Position numbers and translations under genes: made by a program
Source: Calothrix anomala FACHB-343
Lineage (GTDB): Bacteria > Cyanobacteriota > Cyanobacteriia > Cyanobacteriales > Nostocaceae
NCBI RefSeq assembly: GCF_014696435.1
Contig: NZ_JACJQG010000030.1
Location: forward strand, 34,381-98,380
Reading direction: 5' to 3'
Length of the DNA stretch: 64,000 nt
Part shown: in pieces, positions 1 to 9,043 of the stretch
Position numbering within the stretch: position 1 is the stretch's first letter
Layout of the letters: each line of letters begins with the position of its first letter
The notes under the pieces: generated by a model
The model's database searches: none
What the model was told of the DNA's origin: nothing
What the model saw: the letters and a program-made list of their open reading frames with translations, nothing else

Positions 1-387
1 TTTGTCAAAGCGATCGCTATGGCTGAGTTCTTCTAAATAAACAGAGCAATCAAACATTTCCATGTTGACGTAGTTAAAGTCAAAATGCTCTCGCCAGTAG
101 TCAACCAGTAAGTTGTGCGGGGGAATGATCGTAATTCCAGGAAGGAACTCACCAAGCACAGCTAAATTTTTCCAAGCTTCTTTTTGGCAAATTTTATCAA
201 ATGAGGTTTTAGTAGCTTCACTACTGCCATCTTGAATATAGTATTTTTTTGTATTAGGGTAAGCTGCCCAACTAGCAGTAGCCGGATAATTGGGGATAAA
301 AGCATAACTTTCATCGATGATATCTTGTGCAAATAAATCTGATAAAGAACTGCCTTGAAAGTAATCAAACTTGTATTTTGCGCTCAT
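1..387 (-). CDS. Unknown protein, C-terminus cut by window edge
   Basis: An open frame starts at ATG 387 and runs off the window at position 1, giving the first 129 residues (start MSAKYKFDYFQGSSLSDLF). There is no signal peptide or membrane segment in the visible part. It is rich in aromatic and acidic residues and looks globular and cytoplasmic. I do not recognise the family. The reading frame is open throughout and contains a HIP1 site near its cut end, as real genes here do. The overlapping frame in 162-368 on the same strand is a shadow. Function cannot be assigned from this fragment. Confidence 0.6.
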   Translation of the reverse strand, partial: MSAKYKFDYFQGSSLSDLFAQDIIDESYAFIPNYPATASWAAYPNTKKYYIQDGSSEATKTSFDKICQKEAWKNLAVLGEFLPGITIIPPHNLLVDYWREHFDFNYVNMEMFDCSVYLEELSHSDRFDK

Positions 388-463
388 AAAAAAATCTAAT
401 CTTTGTTGTATTTAAATATTTTTATATCCAAAAAATAGTTTATAATTAAGCATAAACCGAGTT

Positions 464-578
464 ATACCAATTTTCTATGAAGATGCATATAATTAGCCTG
501 CCTTTGCAGGCTTTGTTTGTTTAGCCCCACCCTTCTAGGGTGAGGGCGTTAATGTGCAGCCTCACATATAATTGGTAT
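464..578. repeat. Modular hairpin repeat element (copy 1)
   Basis: Bounded by the inverted repeat ATACCAATT (464-472) and AATTGGTAT (570-578). It contains two hairpins: AGCCTGC/GCAGGCT at 495-512, and a 9-bp stem with one bulged A at 525-546 (arms CCCCACCCT and AGGGTGaGGG). The same two hairpins in the same order occur near 40400, and in altered order or orientation at 10491 and 45133. The rest of the 388-787 spacer is AT-rich with nothing I can assign. Confidence 0.75.
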
Positions 579-787
579 TATGCATAAATTACGATATTAA
601 CGACAATCTGCTAATTAAATTAACAATAAATGCTGAGTTTTAGTTAAACTTCTACTATAGGAATATGTTTATCTATACCAAAAGTTTTATTTTTACCAAT
701 TCAATAAATTTAAAGAAAAAAGATGCACGCAGATAAATGTTGGTGTTTACCTGCGTACATTTGTAGTTATGTTTTGACTGATGAGAA

Positions 788-1843
788 TTAAACTACAGCA
801 ACTGCTGTTTGCCAACGTCCTACAGCTTTACCAACTACGGCTAATTCTTGCATTAAATGGTCAAAAGCGTCTGGTGTCAGGGATTGAGGCCCGTCTGACA
901 AAGCTTTTTTGGGGTTGGGGTGAACCTCAATCATGAGAGAATCAGTACCAGCTGCGATCGCGGCCATAGACATCGAAGGTACAAACTCAGACCAACCCGT
1001 ACCATGACTAGGATCGATCATAATTGGTAGGTGAGTTAACTTGCGTAAAACAGGCACTACCGATAAATCTAGGGTATTGCGAGTATACTGACGGTCAAAG
1101 GTGCGAATTCCGCGCTCGCATAAAATTACATTCGGATTACCTGCGGCTAACACATACTCAGCAGCCATCAACCAATCCTCAATTGTCGCCGCCATTCCCC
1201 GCTTTAAAAGTACTGGTTTCGATTGCGCGCCTACTTTTTTCAGTAGCGAGAAATTTTGCATATTTCTCGCGCCTACCTGAATCATATCGGCAACTTCCGC
1301 GATTTTATCCAGGTCGGCGGCATCCATCACTTCTGTGATAATTCCTAATCCGCTAACTTCCCTAGCTTTCGCCAATAATTCCAAAGCACTCTCACCATGT
1401 CCTTGGAAAGCGTAAGGAGAAGTCCGGGGTTTGTATGCACCACCACGTAAAAACTTGGCTCCAGAGGCTTTAACGCGCTGCGCCGTCTCAATAATCATTT
1501 CCTCATTTTCTACGGAGCAGGGGCCAGCAACTACAACTACCGGATGATGTTCGCTAAAAACAACAGGCCCGTCAGGGGTGCTAACAATCACTTCCGAAGC
1601 TTCCCCGTGGCGGTATTGACGACTAGCACGTTTATAAGGCAACTCTACCCGCAAAACTTGCTCAATCCAAGGGCTAACTTCTTGAATTTGTAGGGGATCT
1701 AAATCCGCAGTCTCACCAACTAAACCAATAACTACTTTATGTTTACCAACAATTTTTTCTGGTGTCAGTCCCCAACCGATTAATTCTTCATTAATCCGAT
1801 TGATTTCTGCCTCTGGGGAACCAATTTTCATTACAACAATCAT
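788..1843 (-). CDS. aroF: 3-deoxy-7-phosphoheptulonate (DAHP) synthase
   Basis: Condenses phosphoenolpyruvate with erythrose 4-phosphate, the first step of the shikimate pathway to aromatic amino acids; cytoplasmic. The 351-residue protein has the class I-beta architecture. A roughly 90-residue N-terminal ferredoxin-like regulatory extension precedes the TIM barrel, with the PEP-site motif AGPCSVE at 106-112, LRGGAYKPRTSPYAFQG at 132-148, LLKRGM around 212-217 and DPSHGTG at 277-283. Length is normal for this subclass. Start ATG at 1843; an in-frame ATG four codons on is an alternative. It stands alone between spacers. The N-terminal extension suggests feedback control by an aromatic end product, but the effector cannot be read from sequence. 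Confidence 0.95.
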   Translation of the reverse strand: MIVVMKIGSPEAEINRINEELIGWGLTPEKIVGKHKVVIGLVGETADLDPLQIQEVSPWIEQVLRVELPYKRASRQYRHGEASEVIVSTPDGPVVFSEHHPVVVVAGPCSVENEEMIIETAQRVKASGAKFLRGGAYKPRTSPYAFQGHGESALELLAKAREVSGLGIITEVMDAADLDKIAEVADMIQVGARNMQNFSLLKKVGAQSKPVLLKRGMAATIEDWLMAAEYVLAAGNPNVILCERGIRTFDRQYTRNTLDLSVVPVLRKLTHLPIMIDPSHGTGWSEFVPSMSMAAIAAGTDSLMIEVHPNPKKALSDGPQSLTPDAFDHLMQELAVVGKAVGRWQTAVAVV

Positions 1844-2285
1844 ATTAAATTCCCTGATTAGTTGAGTTGTTTGTTAGCGTGGTTTTCAAAAGAAGCTTGA
1901 GTTAGTAAATAAGCCGTCACCTAAAATTTATTAGTAGGTCTATGACAGCAGAATGTATACTTCCTCTGAGTTTTAGGTATTTTCTTTAATGTAATACACT
2001 GCCACTGGGGACAACATGAGAAACCTGATTTAATATTGTTTCTCAACCTAATCTGAGGAGCGTAATCTGATGAATTATCAATGGTTTAGCAGAAATATTG
2101 ATTTTTTATTAAATATTAAAATTCAATTTTAAAAATATAGCGCTCAGTATATTTATGACTGAAGATTGGGGATATAAATAAACATAAATTTTTAATTAGC
2201 AATGTTGAAGTTATCAATTTCAACTTCAACATTTACTTTAAAATTTACCCAAAATTACAGTCTTCTGATATCTGAGCGCCAAAAA
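1844..2285. other. Intergenic spacer with one hairpin
   Basis: AT-rich spacer between the pam68 stop and the aroF start. The only structure I see is a perfect 12-bp inverted repeat, arms AATGTTGAAGTT (2201-2212) and AACTTCAACATT (2222-2233) with a 9-nt loop. It lies downstream of rpsO-pam68 and may end that transcript, but no clean U-tract follows on the minus strand, so the terminator role is tentative. Confidence 0.5.
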
Positions 2286-2765
2286 TCACACCTTTTTCTG
2301 CCGAGTTTCTCGCCAAACATCCACCATGCGTCCCCAATTGGTGCCGAACTCAGCCGCACCCAGCCAACTACCAACTCTGTCTTCATCCCAAGAAGCAGAA
2401 AGCACGCCATAGGTGATTCCTAATACTCCCAAGCCAAACAAGGCCATGTTGACCAACAACACGGCAATGGGAGCTAATCTGATGTCGGTATAAATGGTCA
2501 GTATGTAGCTAGCAACTAACGTGGCAATACCTAAAGCTGTTGGTATACCACAAAATGCCGCTACTCGGCGAATCATCCTTTGGCTGACAACCTTGGGGAT
2601 GGCCATTTCCTCTTTGGTGTAGGGTGGCTGCTTGGTTGTTTTTGTGGTCTTTTCACCAGACTCTTTAGACTGTGCTGGTGGTTGACTTTTAGCCTTTGCT
2701 GGCTTTTGGCGCTTTGTGTTCGGTTCAAAAGGTAAGCGGCTGCGTTCAGATTCTTCAGCAGACAT
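2286..2765 (-). CDS. pam68: PAM68-like photosystem II assembly protein
   Basis: 159 residues. A charged Lys/Pro/Gln-rich N-terminal half (to about residue 55) is followed by two transmembrane segments (about 68-89 and 97-122) and a short conserved tail containing SWDEDRVGSWLGAAEF. This matches the cyanobacterial/chloroplast PAM68 family (Synechocystis Sll0933 type), thylakoid proteins that help early photosystem II reaction-centre assembly and chlorophyll insertion. It starts 11 bp after rpsO ends on the same strand, a gene pairing commonly seen in cyanobacteria, so the two are probably co-transcribed. Function is taken from family knowledge; nothing here is truncated. Confidence 0.88.
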   Translation of the reverse strand: MSAEESERSRLPFEPNTKRQKPAKAKSQPPAQSKESGEKTTKTTKQPPYTKEEMAIPKVVSQRMIRRVAAFCGIPTALGIATLVASYILTIYTDIRLAPIAVLLVNMALFGLGVLGITYGVLSASWDEDRVGSWLGAAEFGTNWGRMVDVWRETRQKKV

Positions 2766-2776
2766 AAGCGGTATCC

Positions 2777-3046
2777 TTAACCACGAATTCCCAAACGACC
2801 AATTAAAGCTTGATATTTTTCTCTGCTTTCCTTTTGGACATAAGCAAGAAGGCGCTTACGATGTCCAATCAGCTTTAACAAGCCTCTGCGAGAAGAATGG
2901 TCTTTTTTGTTTGCTTGCAGATGTTCGCTGAGACGGTTAATCCGTTCAGTAAGCATTGCAATTTGGACATCGGCAGAGCCTGTATCAGTTTCGTGAACTT
3001 GATAGCTGGAAATGAGTTCTTGTTTGCGCTGTTGCGTCAGAGCCAT
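2777..3046 (-). CDS. rpsO: 30S ribosomal protein S15
   Basis: 89 residues, the normal length for S15. It carries the family signature from [20 protein letters not shown] (about 18-37) through [19 protein letters not shown] (about 49-67). S15 binds 16S rRNA at the three-way junction of helices 20-22 and starts platform assembly of the small subunit. It is the first gene of a probable two-gene operon with pam68. No upstream autoregulatory pseudoknot of the E. coli type was recognised. Confidence 0.98.
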   Translation of the reverse strand: MALTQQRKQELISSYQVHETDTGSADVQIAMLTERINRLSEHLQANKKDHSSRRGLLKLIGHRKRLLAYVQKESREKYQALIGRLGIRG

Positions 3047-3289
3047 GATCGGATTTAATTTCTAGTGTTTCTAAATTTATGCAGCAGTCTCTAATAATAT
3101 CACAGGCCTTAAGCTGTGGGGTGAATCAAGCTGAGATACCTGAGTTATTGAGGAAGTTGGGGATGTAAGTACTGCTTTGCATAAATTTATCACTTTTTAA
3201 ACGCAGAGGAACGCGGAGGTTAGCGCAAAGTTTCGCTGAGTATTTCACCAGCCAATTCGCTATGAATTAATGAAATTGTGTACTAATAA

Positions 3290-3376
3290 GACTTACGCAC
3301 ACTCTACGAACTCTTGGCGTTCTTGGCGTCTTGGCGGTTCCATAAATTAAGCTTTTTGGCAATTTTTGCGTAAGTC
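3290..3376. repeat. Short inverted-repeat (MITE-like) element, GACTTACGCA family
   Basis: Ends are GACTTACGCA (3290-3299) and TGCGTAAGTC (3367-3376), perfect 10-bp inverted repeats. The interior holds the phrase CTTGGCGTTCTTGGCGTC...GGCGGTTCC that recurs in other elements of this window. Related ends occur at 25953-26036 and 46383-46533. The surrounding 3047-3413 spacer shows nothing else. Confidence 0.75.
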
Positions 3377-3413
3377 CTGACTAAGCAAAGTTAATCTAGG
3401 ACTGAAGTTCTGA

Positions 3414-5084
3414 TTACGCAGTAATGAATATTTTGGCTGTGTAGGGTTGGATATCGGTAATTAAAGCATCTTCGCTTACTTCTACAGGCGTGTTTGTGAA
3501 CCAATCTTGCCAATTTTCGGCTTTTGGGAAGTTGGGAATTTGATAATCGTTGAGATAATCATCAGCGAAATTGACGACAACGACTACTTGCGAACCTTGG
3601 TTATCCCAGCGAAGGTAGCTTAAGAGTTTCGCCTGTGTATCTTCGTGGAAAAACTCTATATTGTCACTTTGCAAAGCTAGATTATGTTTACGTAGGGCAA
3701 TGAGTTTTTTGTAATAATCGAATAAATCGCGGTTTTGGGGGTTTTCTAACAATGGCCAAGCGATTTTCTTTGGCTGAGTGACTTTTTCGCTTTTGCGCTT
3801 GTGTTCGCCAAATTCTTCACCCATCCATAACATAGGTATACCCACTGCTGTCATTAATAGGACTGCGGCTAATTTGGCGCGGGTAAATGCAGCTTGATCA
3901 AAAATTCCGCGATCGCCTAATTCTCTAAATAAACGTTCGCGATCGTGTGTGGATATATAATTGATCGCATTAGTACCAGTTTTATAACCCTGCTGTCGCG
4001 GATCTAAAACTTGCTTGAGATGATCTAGTTCAAATTTTTCGCCACAAACATGAGGCACTATAAAGTAATGAAAACTTTCATGCCAACATGCATCTAAGGG
4101 CCCTTCTGGTGCTGTAACTTTGTTAGTATCAGGAATATGTTCGGCAATGTTATAAAACGGTTTTTTAACAGTATTCTTTTTTGCTTGTTGAGCCAGCCAA
4201 TGCAAAAAGTCAAAGTTAGCTAATTGGCGCACCGCATCAAAGCGAATCCCATCAATATGATATTCTTGTACCCAAAACCGCACTACATCACCAACATATT
4301 GCCAAGCAGGTTTAACATCTAATTTTTCGTCATAATTATCATAGTTAAACTCTGGCCCCCAGTAATTATCCGGGTCTTCCGGATAGTGCATGTATTCGTA
4401 ATACCAGTAATTTCTATCTATCAGCATTAACGGGCATTCTTCATCAGTATGATTATAAATTCCATCCATAAATACCCGAATGCCTCGACTATGACATTCA
4501 TCAATTAATCGCTTTAAATCTGCTGTGGAACCATAACTAGATTCTGTGGCGAAAAAATGGCGAACTTTGTAACCCCAGCTATAATCGCCAGGGTATTCAT
4601 TCACTGGCATTAATTCAACAGCATTAATTCCTAATTCTTGGAGATAATCTAATTTTTCAATCGCATCTAAATATTGTCCTCGTTTTTCCCTATCAACTTC
4701 ACCACCAGTAAAATCAGCAATGTGCATTTCATATATTACTAATTCATTATTTTCTGGTAATGGGATATCGTCATACTGCCAACTATAACTATCAACTATT
4801 CTTTTACCATTCTTAATTTGTACTAAACCCACTTTTTGCTGTTCGTCAACATCTGTGGCATAAGGATCTATGACATCTACCCATTCATCTGGGGAAAAAT
4901 TAGGACTTTGACTTTGGACGCGAAATTTATATTGATAAATACCATCTGCTAAATTTACTTGGGTATAAAAATAACCATCTACATTTTTCTCCATTGGCGT
5001 TTCTTGCCAATCAGAAAAAGAGCCGATTAAACTAGCTTTTTGATTACGAGGTGCAAATAATTTAAAATCAATTAAGCTACCCAT
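3414..5084 (-). CDS. GH13 (alpha-amylase family) enzyme with N-terminal glycogen-binding-like domain
   Basis: 556 residues. The N-terminal ~90 residues (FKLFAPRNQKASLIGSFSDW) resemble a CBM48/AMPK-type glycogen-binding immunoglobulin fold, followed by the GH13 barrel. The four GH13 regions are visible: FMDGIYNH (205-212), GIRFDAVR (279-286, nucleophile Asp283), NIAEHI (Glu315, acid/base) and STHD (His380-Asp381). A beta-sandwich C-terminal domain closes the chain. All catalytic residues are present, so it should be active on alpha-1,4/1,6-glucan. The N-terminal domain fits a branching or debranching-type activity on glycogen, but the exact reaction cannot be settled. It follows the cphB terminator on the same strand and appears to be transcribed on its own. 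Confidence 0.85.
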   Translation of the reverse strand: MGSLIDFKLFAPRNQKASLIGSFSDWQETPMEKNVDGYFYTQVNLADGIYQYKFRVQSQSPNFSPDEWVDVIDPYATDVDEQQKVGLVQIKNGKRIVDSYSWQYDDIPLPENNELVIYEMHIADFTGGEVDREKRGQYLDAIEKLDYLQELGINAVELMPVNEYPGDYSWGYKVRHFFATESSYGSTADLKRLIDECHSRGIRVFMDGIYNHTDEECPLMLIDRNYWYYEYMHYPEDPDNYWGPEFNYDNYDEKLDVKPAWQYVGDVVRFWVQEYHIDGIRFDAVRQLANFDFLHWLAQQAKKNTVKKPFYNIAEHIPDTNKVTAPEGPLDACWHESFHYFIVPHVCGEKFELDHLKQVLDPRQQGYKTGTNAINYISTHDRERLFRELGDRGIFDQAAFTRAKLAAVLLMTAVGIPMLWMGEEFGEHKRKSEKVTQPKKIAWPLLENPQNRDLFDYYKKLIALRKHNLALQSDNIEFFHEDTQAKLLSYLRWDNQGSQVVVVVNFADDYLNDYQIPNFPKAENWQDWFTNTPVEVSEDALITDIQPYTAKIFITA

Positions 5085-5183
5085 TTTGAATCCTTATTTT
5101 TTCATTACAATAAATTCTGTCAAGCAGGGCTGATGTTATGGCTACATACATTGCTGATTAAAACGTAAAGTTAATGTTATAAA

Positions 5184-5211
5184 TCCCCCTAACTTTCCAG
5201 GAGTTGGGGGA
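5184..5211 (-). terminator. Probable intrinsic terminator of cphB
   Basis: Read on the minus strand, TCCCCCAACT pairs with AGTTaGGGGGA (one bulged base) around a 7-nt loop and is followed by TTTATAAC. It sits 70 bp after the cphB stop and 100 bp before the GH13 start, so it separates the two genes. Confidence 0.6.
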
Positions 5212-5281
5212 ATATTAGCAGTCAACATTACTAAAAAATAAATATTTACTTTCTAGTGAGTCCAAATACATCTACTAAAAG

Positions 5282-6136
5282 TTAGATATTACCTGAACCG
5301 ACAGGTACAGATGCATCAGCAATAGAAGCATTTTGTAAGATAGGTTGACGAGTTTTTAAATCAAATTTATAGCCATTTGGCAAAATATGAAGCTTTGCTC
5401 CGAAAATTGCCAAAGGTTCATCCTTCAAAATTTCGTCAATATTGTTGTGTGTGGCGTCTGATTCATCAACAATCGTCACTGCACCTTCACCAACAACTTC
5501 AATTTGGTTATCGGTAACCACCATAGCGGTATTTTCATCAATACCAAATCCTAAGTCTGCTGGTTCTTGTAATAAAGCAGAAATTAAGCGCCCTAAACGA
5601 CCGCGTTGGGAAAAATGTTGATCGATAATTACTCCAGGTAAAAAGCCCATACCAGGGCCAATATCAACTATTTCAATTCGGGGATTTGTTTCGGAATCTC
5701 CTTCAACAATCATAGTGTCAGGCATCACTGCAGCGCCAGCACTTGTACCCGCAACCACAACACCTTCAGCAAATCTTTTATGAATAGCTTCATCAATTTG
5801 AGTGTCTTTAAGAATGCTGGTAATCCGTGCTTGATCGCCGCCAGTGAAAAATATTCCCGTTGCATCGTTAACGGCTTCTAAAGCTGTTGAGGAAGCTGCA
5901 TCTTCACGAGTTTCTGTATCAACTATGCGAACTTTTTCTGCTCCTAAGCGTTCAAAAACTCGAATATAATTTTCGCCAACTTCTCTCGGTAGTTCTGTTG
6001 CTGCTGTCATAATGACAATATGAGCTTTGGTACCGCCTGCACGCCGTAAAAACTCCCGCAGGATTTGACAATCTCCTTCTTTATCTTCAGCTCCACCAAT
6101 TATCACTAGCTGCCGTTTAATATCTGTTGTTACCAC
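5282..6136 (-). CDS. cphB: Cyanophycinase (peptidase S51)
   Basis: Cleaves cyanophycin (multi-L-arginyl-poly-L-aspartate) to beta-Asp-Arg dipeptides in the cytoplasm. The 284-residue protein has the S51 fold with an early GGAEDKEGDC motif (14-23) and the nucleophile elbow AGTSAGAAV, with Ser132 at the catalytic position known for Synechocystis CphB, followed by GFLPGVIIDQHFSQRGRLGR (164-183). Length is normal for the intracellular enzyme. It lies divergently from cphA2 with about 960 bp between, holding one small gene. No secretion signal. A GTA-N8-TAC NtcA box was looked for upstream and not found. Confidence 0.95.
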   Translation of the reverse strand: MVTTDIKRQLVIIGGAEDKEGDCQILREFLRRAGGTKAHIVIMTAATELPREVGENYIRVFERLGAEKVRIVDTETREDAASSTALEAVNDATGIFFTGGDQARITSILKDTQIDEAIHKRFAEGVVVAGTSAGAAVMPDTMIVEGDSETNPRIEIVDIGPGMGFLPGVIIDQHFSQRGRLGRLISALLQEPADLGFGIDENTAMVVTDNQIEVVGEGAVTIVDESDATHNNIDEILKDEPLAIFGAKLHILPNGYKFDLKTRQPILQNASIADASVPVGSGNI

Positions 6137-6221
6137 GATCTCACCTAAAATTTTCTGTAAGTATTTTCAATAAAGCATGACAATTACAGCGATAAAATCA
6201 TCCATTTGGTAGATTATTAAC

Positions 6222-6254
6222 AATTCAAAATTCAAAATTCAAAATTCAAAATTA
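6222..6254. repeat. Heptanucleotide tandem array (TTCAAAA)
   Basis: About four and a half copies of the 7-bp unit TTCAAAA upstream of cphB. The same unit forms arrays at 31551-31582 and, on the other strand, at 34536-34567 and 40495-40534. The remaining spacer to 6547 is AT-rich with no clear feature. Confidence 0.85.
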
Positions 6255-6547
6255 AAGACATTTTTAGTCGGGGATTTCGACCCTCACTAGTTGAGCTACC
6301 ACAAGCTTAAGGGGTCTTAAAGCCTTAAATTGACGATGAATTAAGTAAGAAAAATTAAGTTTTATCAACAAATCTTACTATATTAATCTAGACTTAATCT
6401 ATCCTATATATGCTTTATTTTATAAGCCCATAGAAATTATTCTATGAGCTTATGAGATAATTGTTATTTATTTAATTGGTAAAAATTTGTGGTGTTGAGT
6501 ATAATTGAGAGAAAATATGCATCCCGATCAAAAAAGTGTTTTTTAAC

Positions 6548-6751
6548 TTAATGAACTTGACTTCTATAAATCAAGTTGAGTAAAAAAAGACGAGCTTGTT
6601 CGAGGGGAAGATGTCTAGGTTTACCTTGATAAACAATTTGGTATTCATCGATATCTGGGCCATCTCCATGACCAGAAATTAGCTTAAGGTGAAATGCTCG
6701 ATCGGCAAGTTCCCGAACTTCATTTCTTAAAGAAACTTGTGAACTGTTCAT
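6548..6751 (-). CDS. Small conserved-looking hypothetical protein
   Basis: 67 residues from ATG 6751 (MNSSQVSLRNEVRELADRAF). The frame extends 20 codons upstream to 6811, but that extension is low-complexity and the internal ATG gives a compact charged protein. The middle reads GHGDGPDIDEYQIVYQGKPR and the end is a predicted helix, EQARLFLLNLIYR. No membrane segment, signal peptide or metal motif. It lies between cphB and cphA2, on the cphB strand, which may only be positional. I do not recognise a named family. Confidence 0.6.
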   Translation of the reverse strand: MNSSQVSLRNEVRELADRAFHLKLISGHGDGPDIDEYQIVYQGKPRHLPLEQARLFLLNLIYRSQVH

Positions 6752-7096
6752 ACTTTGCTGTTTATTAATAAACCGTATTTTAGATATATAAAACTTGCAA
6801 ATAGTTTGCACCTTTCAAAGGTTATATTTTTGAAGGGGAATATGAATGGAAAAATATTCTCAATCTTGTCCATACTGAGTGAGAAATAAAGAAACTGCTT
6901 GATTATGCCCTTAGATAGCTGAAGATTTCTTTGAGTAAGGTTAAGCTGTCTCAGTGAAGGTTGAGTTTTATACTCTGAACAGTCGTTAAGCGATCGCTTC
7001 TCCAAGCGTAAATCGAATCAATTGCTCATCGATAGGTCTGGGTAAACGCCTTTGAGCGTCCCGACTTCAGGGTGTTTAGCTAGAGGTTTATCATCA
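6752..7096. promoter_or_regulatory. Divergent spacer upstream of cphA2
   Basis: AT-rich region between the small gene and cphA2. It contains a HIP1 octamer near 6990 and an AGAGG ribosome-binding site (7082-7086) ten bases before the cphA2 ATG. I could not find a convincing NtcA site or -10/-35 pair by eye. A minus-strand frame at 6748-7005 shows no protein character. Confidence 0.35.
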
Positions 7097-9007
7097 ATGC
7101 TTCAAGAAAAAAGCACCGATGCAGTTCGCATCAACGCTAGAAAAACTGACGTATTCGATATTTTCAAGTTCAAGCATTACATGGGCCCTAATCCCTATCT
7201 GGAAGTAGGGGCTTTAGTGTTCAACTTTGTACTGACGGAGTATAGAACACCTGTGCCCATTGAGGACTATGTTGCGATGATTAGCGATCGCTATCCTCAT
7301 TTAGGCAATCGAGAATACGAATCCTACGCCCATTTATTTGCTCAAACTCTATCGGAAGTCGGAAAGCTAGAAATGGGGTTACACCTCACCCGTTGGAGTA
7401 TCCAGCCAAATGCAGATAATGTGCGTATCGCTATTCAATCGCTGCACGAACGCACAACCAGGGGAGTAGTCTATTTTGTCTGGGATTGGTTTGAGGCGAT
7501 TAACCGAGATGCAGACTTTCTGTTTGAGGATGAGCTAGCAAGGCTGCAAAATAAATTTAGACAATCGGCTTACGGTGGCCCCACAGTTTACGCTTTATTA
7601 CGCACAGCCTATGAAAAAGCTATTCCCACTTTTTATTTGTGGGAAGAAGGCTTAATGCAATACGGCTATGGTAAAAAACATATTCGCGGTATTGCTACAA
7701 CTTTTGACTGTGATAGTCATATAGATTCTGACTTTACCACTCGTAAAGATGACTGCAAAGCTTTCTTAAAAACCTTGGGTTTCCCCGTACCGGAAGGTGA
7801 TATTGTCAATACCCAAAAAGATGCTTTAGCTGTAGCTAGAGAAATCGGCTATCCGGTTGCTGTCAAGCCTGTAGTCGGACATAAAGGAATTGGTGTCACA
7901 GCCGAAGTCCAAGACTCAGAAGAACTAGAATCAGCTTATGATAGAGCGTTAGCGGCAATTCCAGAAGAACAAGCCACAAGGATAATTGTCGAAAAAAGCA
8001 TATCTGGGGCAGATTTTCGCTTGCTGTGCGTTAATGGTAAATTTGTCGCCGCGACAGAAAGGCGTCCCGCTTCCGTTGTGGGTGATGGCTATTCCACTAT
8101 TGATGAGTTAATTCGCGAAGAAAACCGCAAACCTGCACGTTGGGATACACCAACTTCTCCTATGAGTAAAATCCAGCGTGATGAAGCGATGGAATTATAT
8201 TTAAGAGAACAGCGTTTGACATTAGATAGTGTAATTGAAAAAGACCAGACTGTTTATCTGCGCAAAGTAGCTAATCTTTCTGCTGGTGGGATTAGTATTA
8301 ATGCTACTCACACAGTTCACCATGACAACATTATTTTGGCGCAGGATATTGCCCAACACTTTCGGTTAACTTGTTTGGGGATTGATGTGATTACCAAAAG
8401 TCTGGCGGAATCTTGGAAAGATGGTAACTTTGCCATCTTAGAAATTAACGCTGCACCCGGTATTTTGATGCATCTTAACCCGGCGGTTGGCGATAGTGTG
8501 GATGTACCTTCCCATATTTTAAGTACATTTTTTGAGTCAGGTACAGAGGCAAGAATCCCAATTATCACTTTTAATAAAATCTCCGTCCATGATTTGCAAG
8601 AAACCATAGATCATATTCTGTTACAACATCCTGATTGGACAGTTGGCGCTGTTTGTCGTGAAGGAGTTTTTGTTAATCGCTCGAAAAAAGTTTTAAGCAA
8701 AGATTACAATACCAACGTTCAAAGTTTGTTACGCAATCCCAAGTTAGATTTGTTAATTGCCGCATACGATGAGGAAATTTTAGATCGGGATGGAATGTTT
8801 TACCAAGGTAGTAATATGGTGGTTCTCGATAATCCCAGCGAAATAGAAATGATGTTAGTTCGGGATATTTTAGAAGGCTCTACTGTCGTGATTAAAAAAG
8901 GAGACAGTGTTTCGATTAGTCGTAAAGGATTAATTGAAGATTACACCTTGGGAGAAGATGAACCTTTTACAAGGGTTTATTTAAAAGAAGTGGGGACACT
9001 TTTTTGA
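7097..9007 (+). CDS. cphA2: CphA2-type cyanophycin synthetase
   Basis: 636 residues from ATG 7097, chosen over the upstream TTG at 7052 because AGAGG lies ten bases before it. The chain aligns with the N-terminal and ATP-grasp parts of cyanophycin synthetase CphA: central ATP-grasp motifs VAVKPVVGHKGIGV and, later, NFAILEINAAPGILMHLNP. The C-terminal Mur-ligase-like half is shrunken. Where CphA1 has IPI-x-x-V-T-GTNGKTT, this protein reads IPIITFNKISVHD (487-499), so the ATP-binding P-loop is gone. That is the hallmark of CphA2, which polymerises beta-Asp-Arg dipeptides with one ATP per dipeptide instead of building from free Asp and Arg. It therefore pairs logically with cyanophycinase upstream. 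An IS element abuts its stop codon. Confidence 0.92.
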   Translation: MLQEKSTDAVRINARKTDVFDIFKFKHYMGPNPYLEVGALVFNFVLTEYRTPVPIEDYVAMISDRYPHLGNREYESYAHLFAQTLSEVGKLEMGLHLTRWSIQPNADNVRIAIQSLHERTTRGVVYFVWDWFEAINRDADFLFEDELARLQNKFRQSAYGGPTVYALLRTAYEKAIPTFYLWEEGLMQYGYGKKHIRGIATTFDCDSHIDSDFTTRKDDCKAFLKTLGFPVPEGDIVNTQKDALAVAREIGYPVAVKPVVGHKGIGVTAEVQDSEELESAYDRALAAIPEEQATRIIVEKSISGADFRLLCVNGKFVAATERRPASVVGDGYSTIDELIREENRKPARWDTPTSPMSKIQRDEAMELYLREQRLTLDSVIEKDQTVYLRKVANLSAGGISINATHTVHHDNIILAQDIAQHFRLTCLGIDVITKSLAESWKDGNFAILEINAAPGILMHLNPAVGDSVDVPSHILSTFFESGTEARIPIITFNKISVHDLQETIDHILLQHPDWTVGAVCREGVFVNRSKKVLSKDYNTNVQSLLRNPKLDLLIAAYDEEILDRDGMFYQGSNMVVLDNPSEIEMMLVRDILEGSTVVIKKGDSVSISRKGLIEDYTLGEDEPFTRVYLKEVGTLF

Positions 9008-9043
9008 CATACTCCCCACCCTTGAAGGGTGAGGATTCTGGGG

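Noticed and set aside
6748-7005. Minus-strand 85-codon frame upstream of cphA2
   Set aside because: Low-complexity translation without a start signal, overlapping the small gene's 5' end.
6137-7096. NtcA binding site in the cphB-cphA2 spacer
   Set aside because: No GTA-N8-TAC match was found on reading the spacer.
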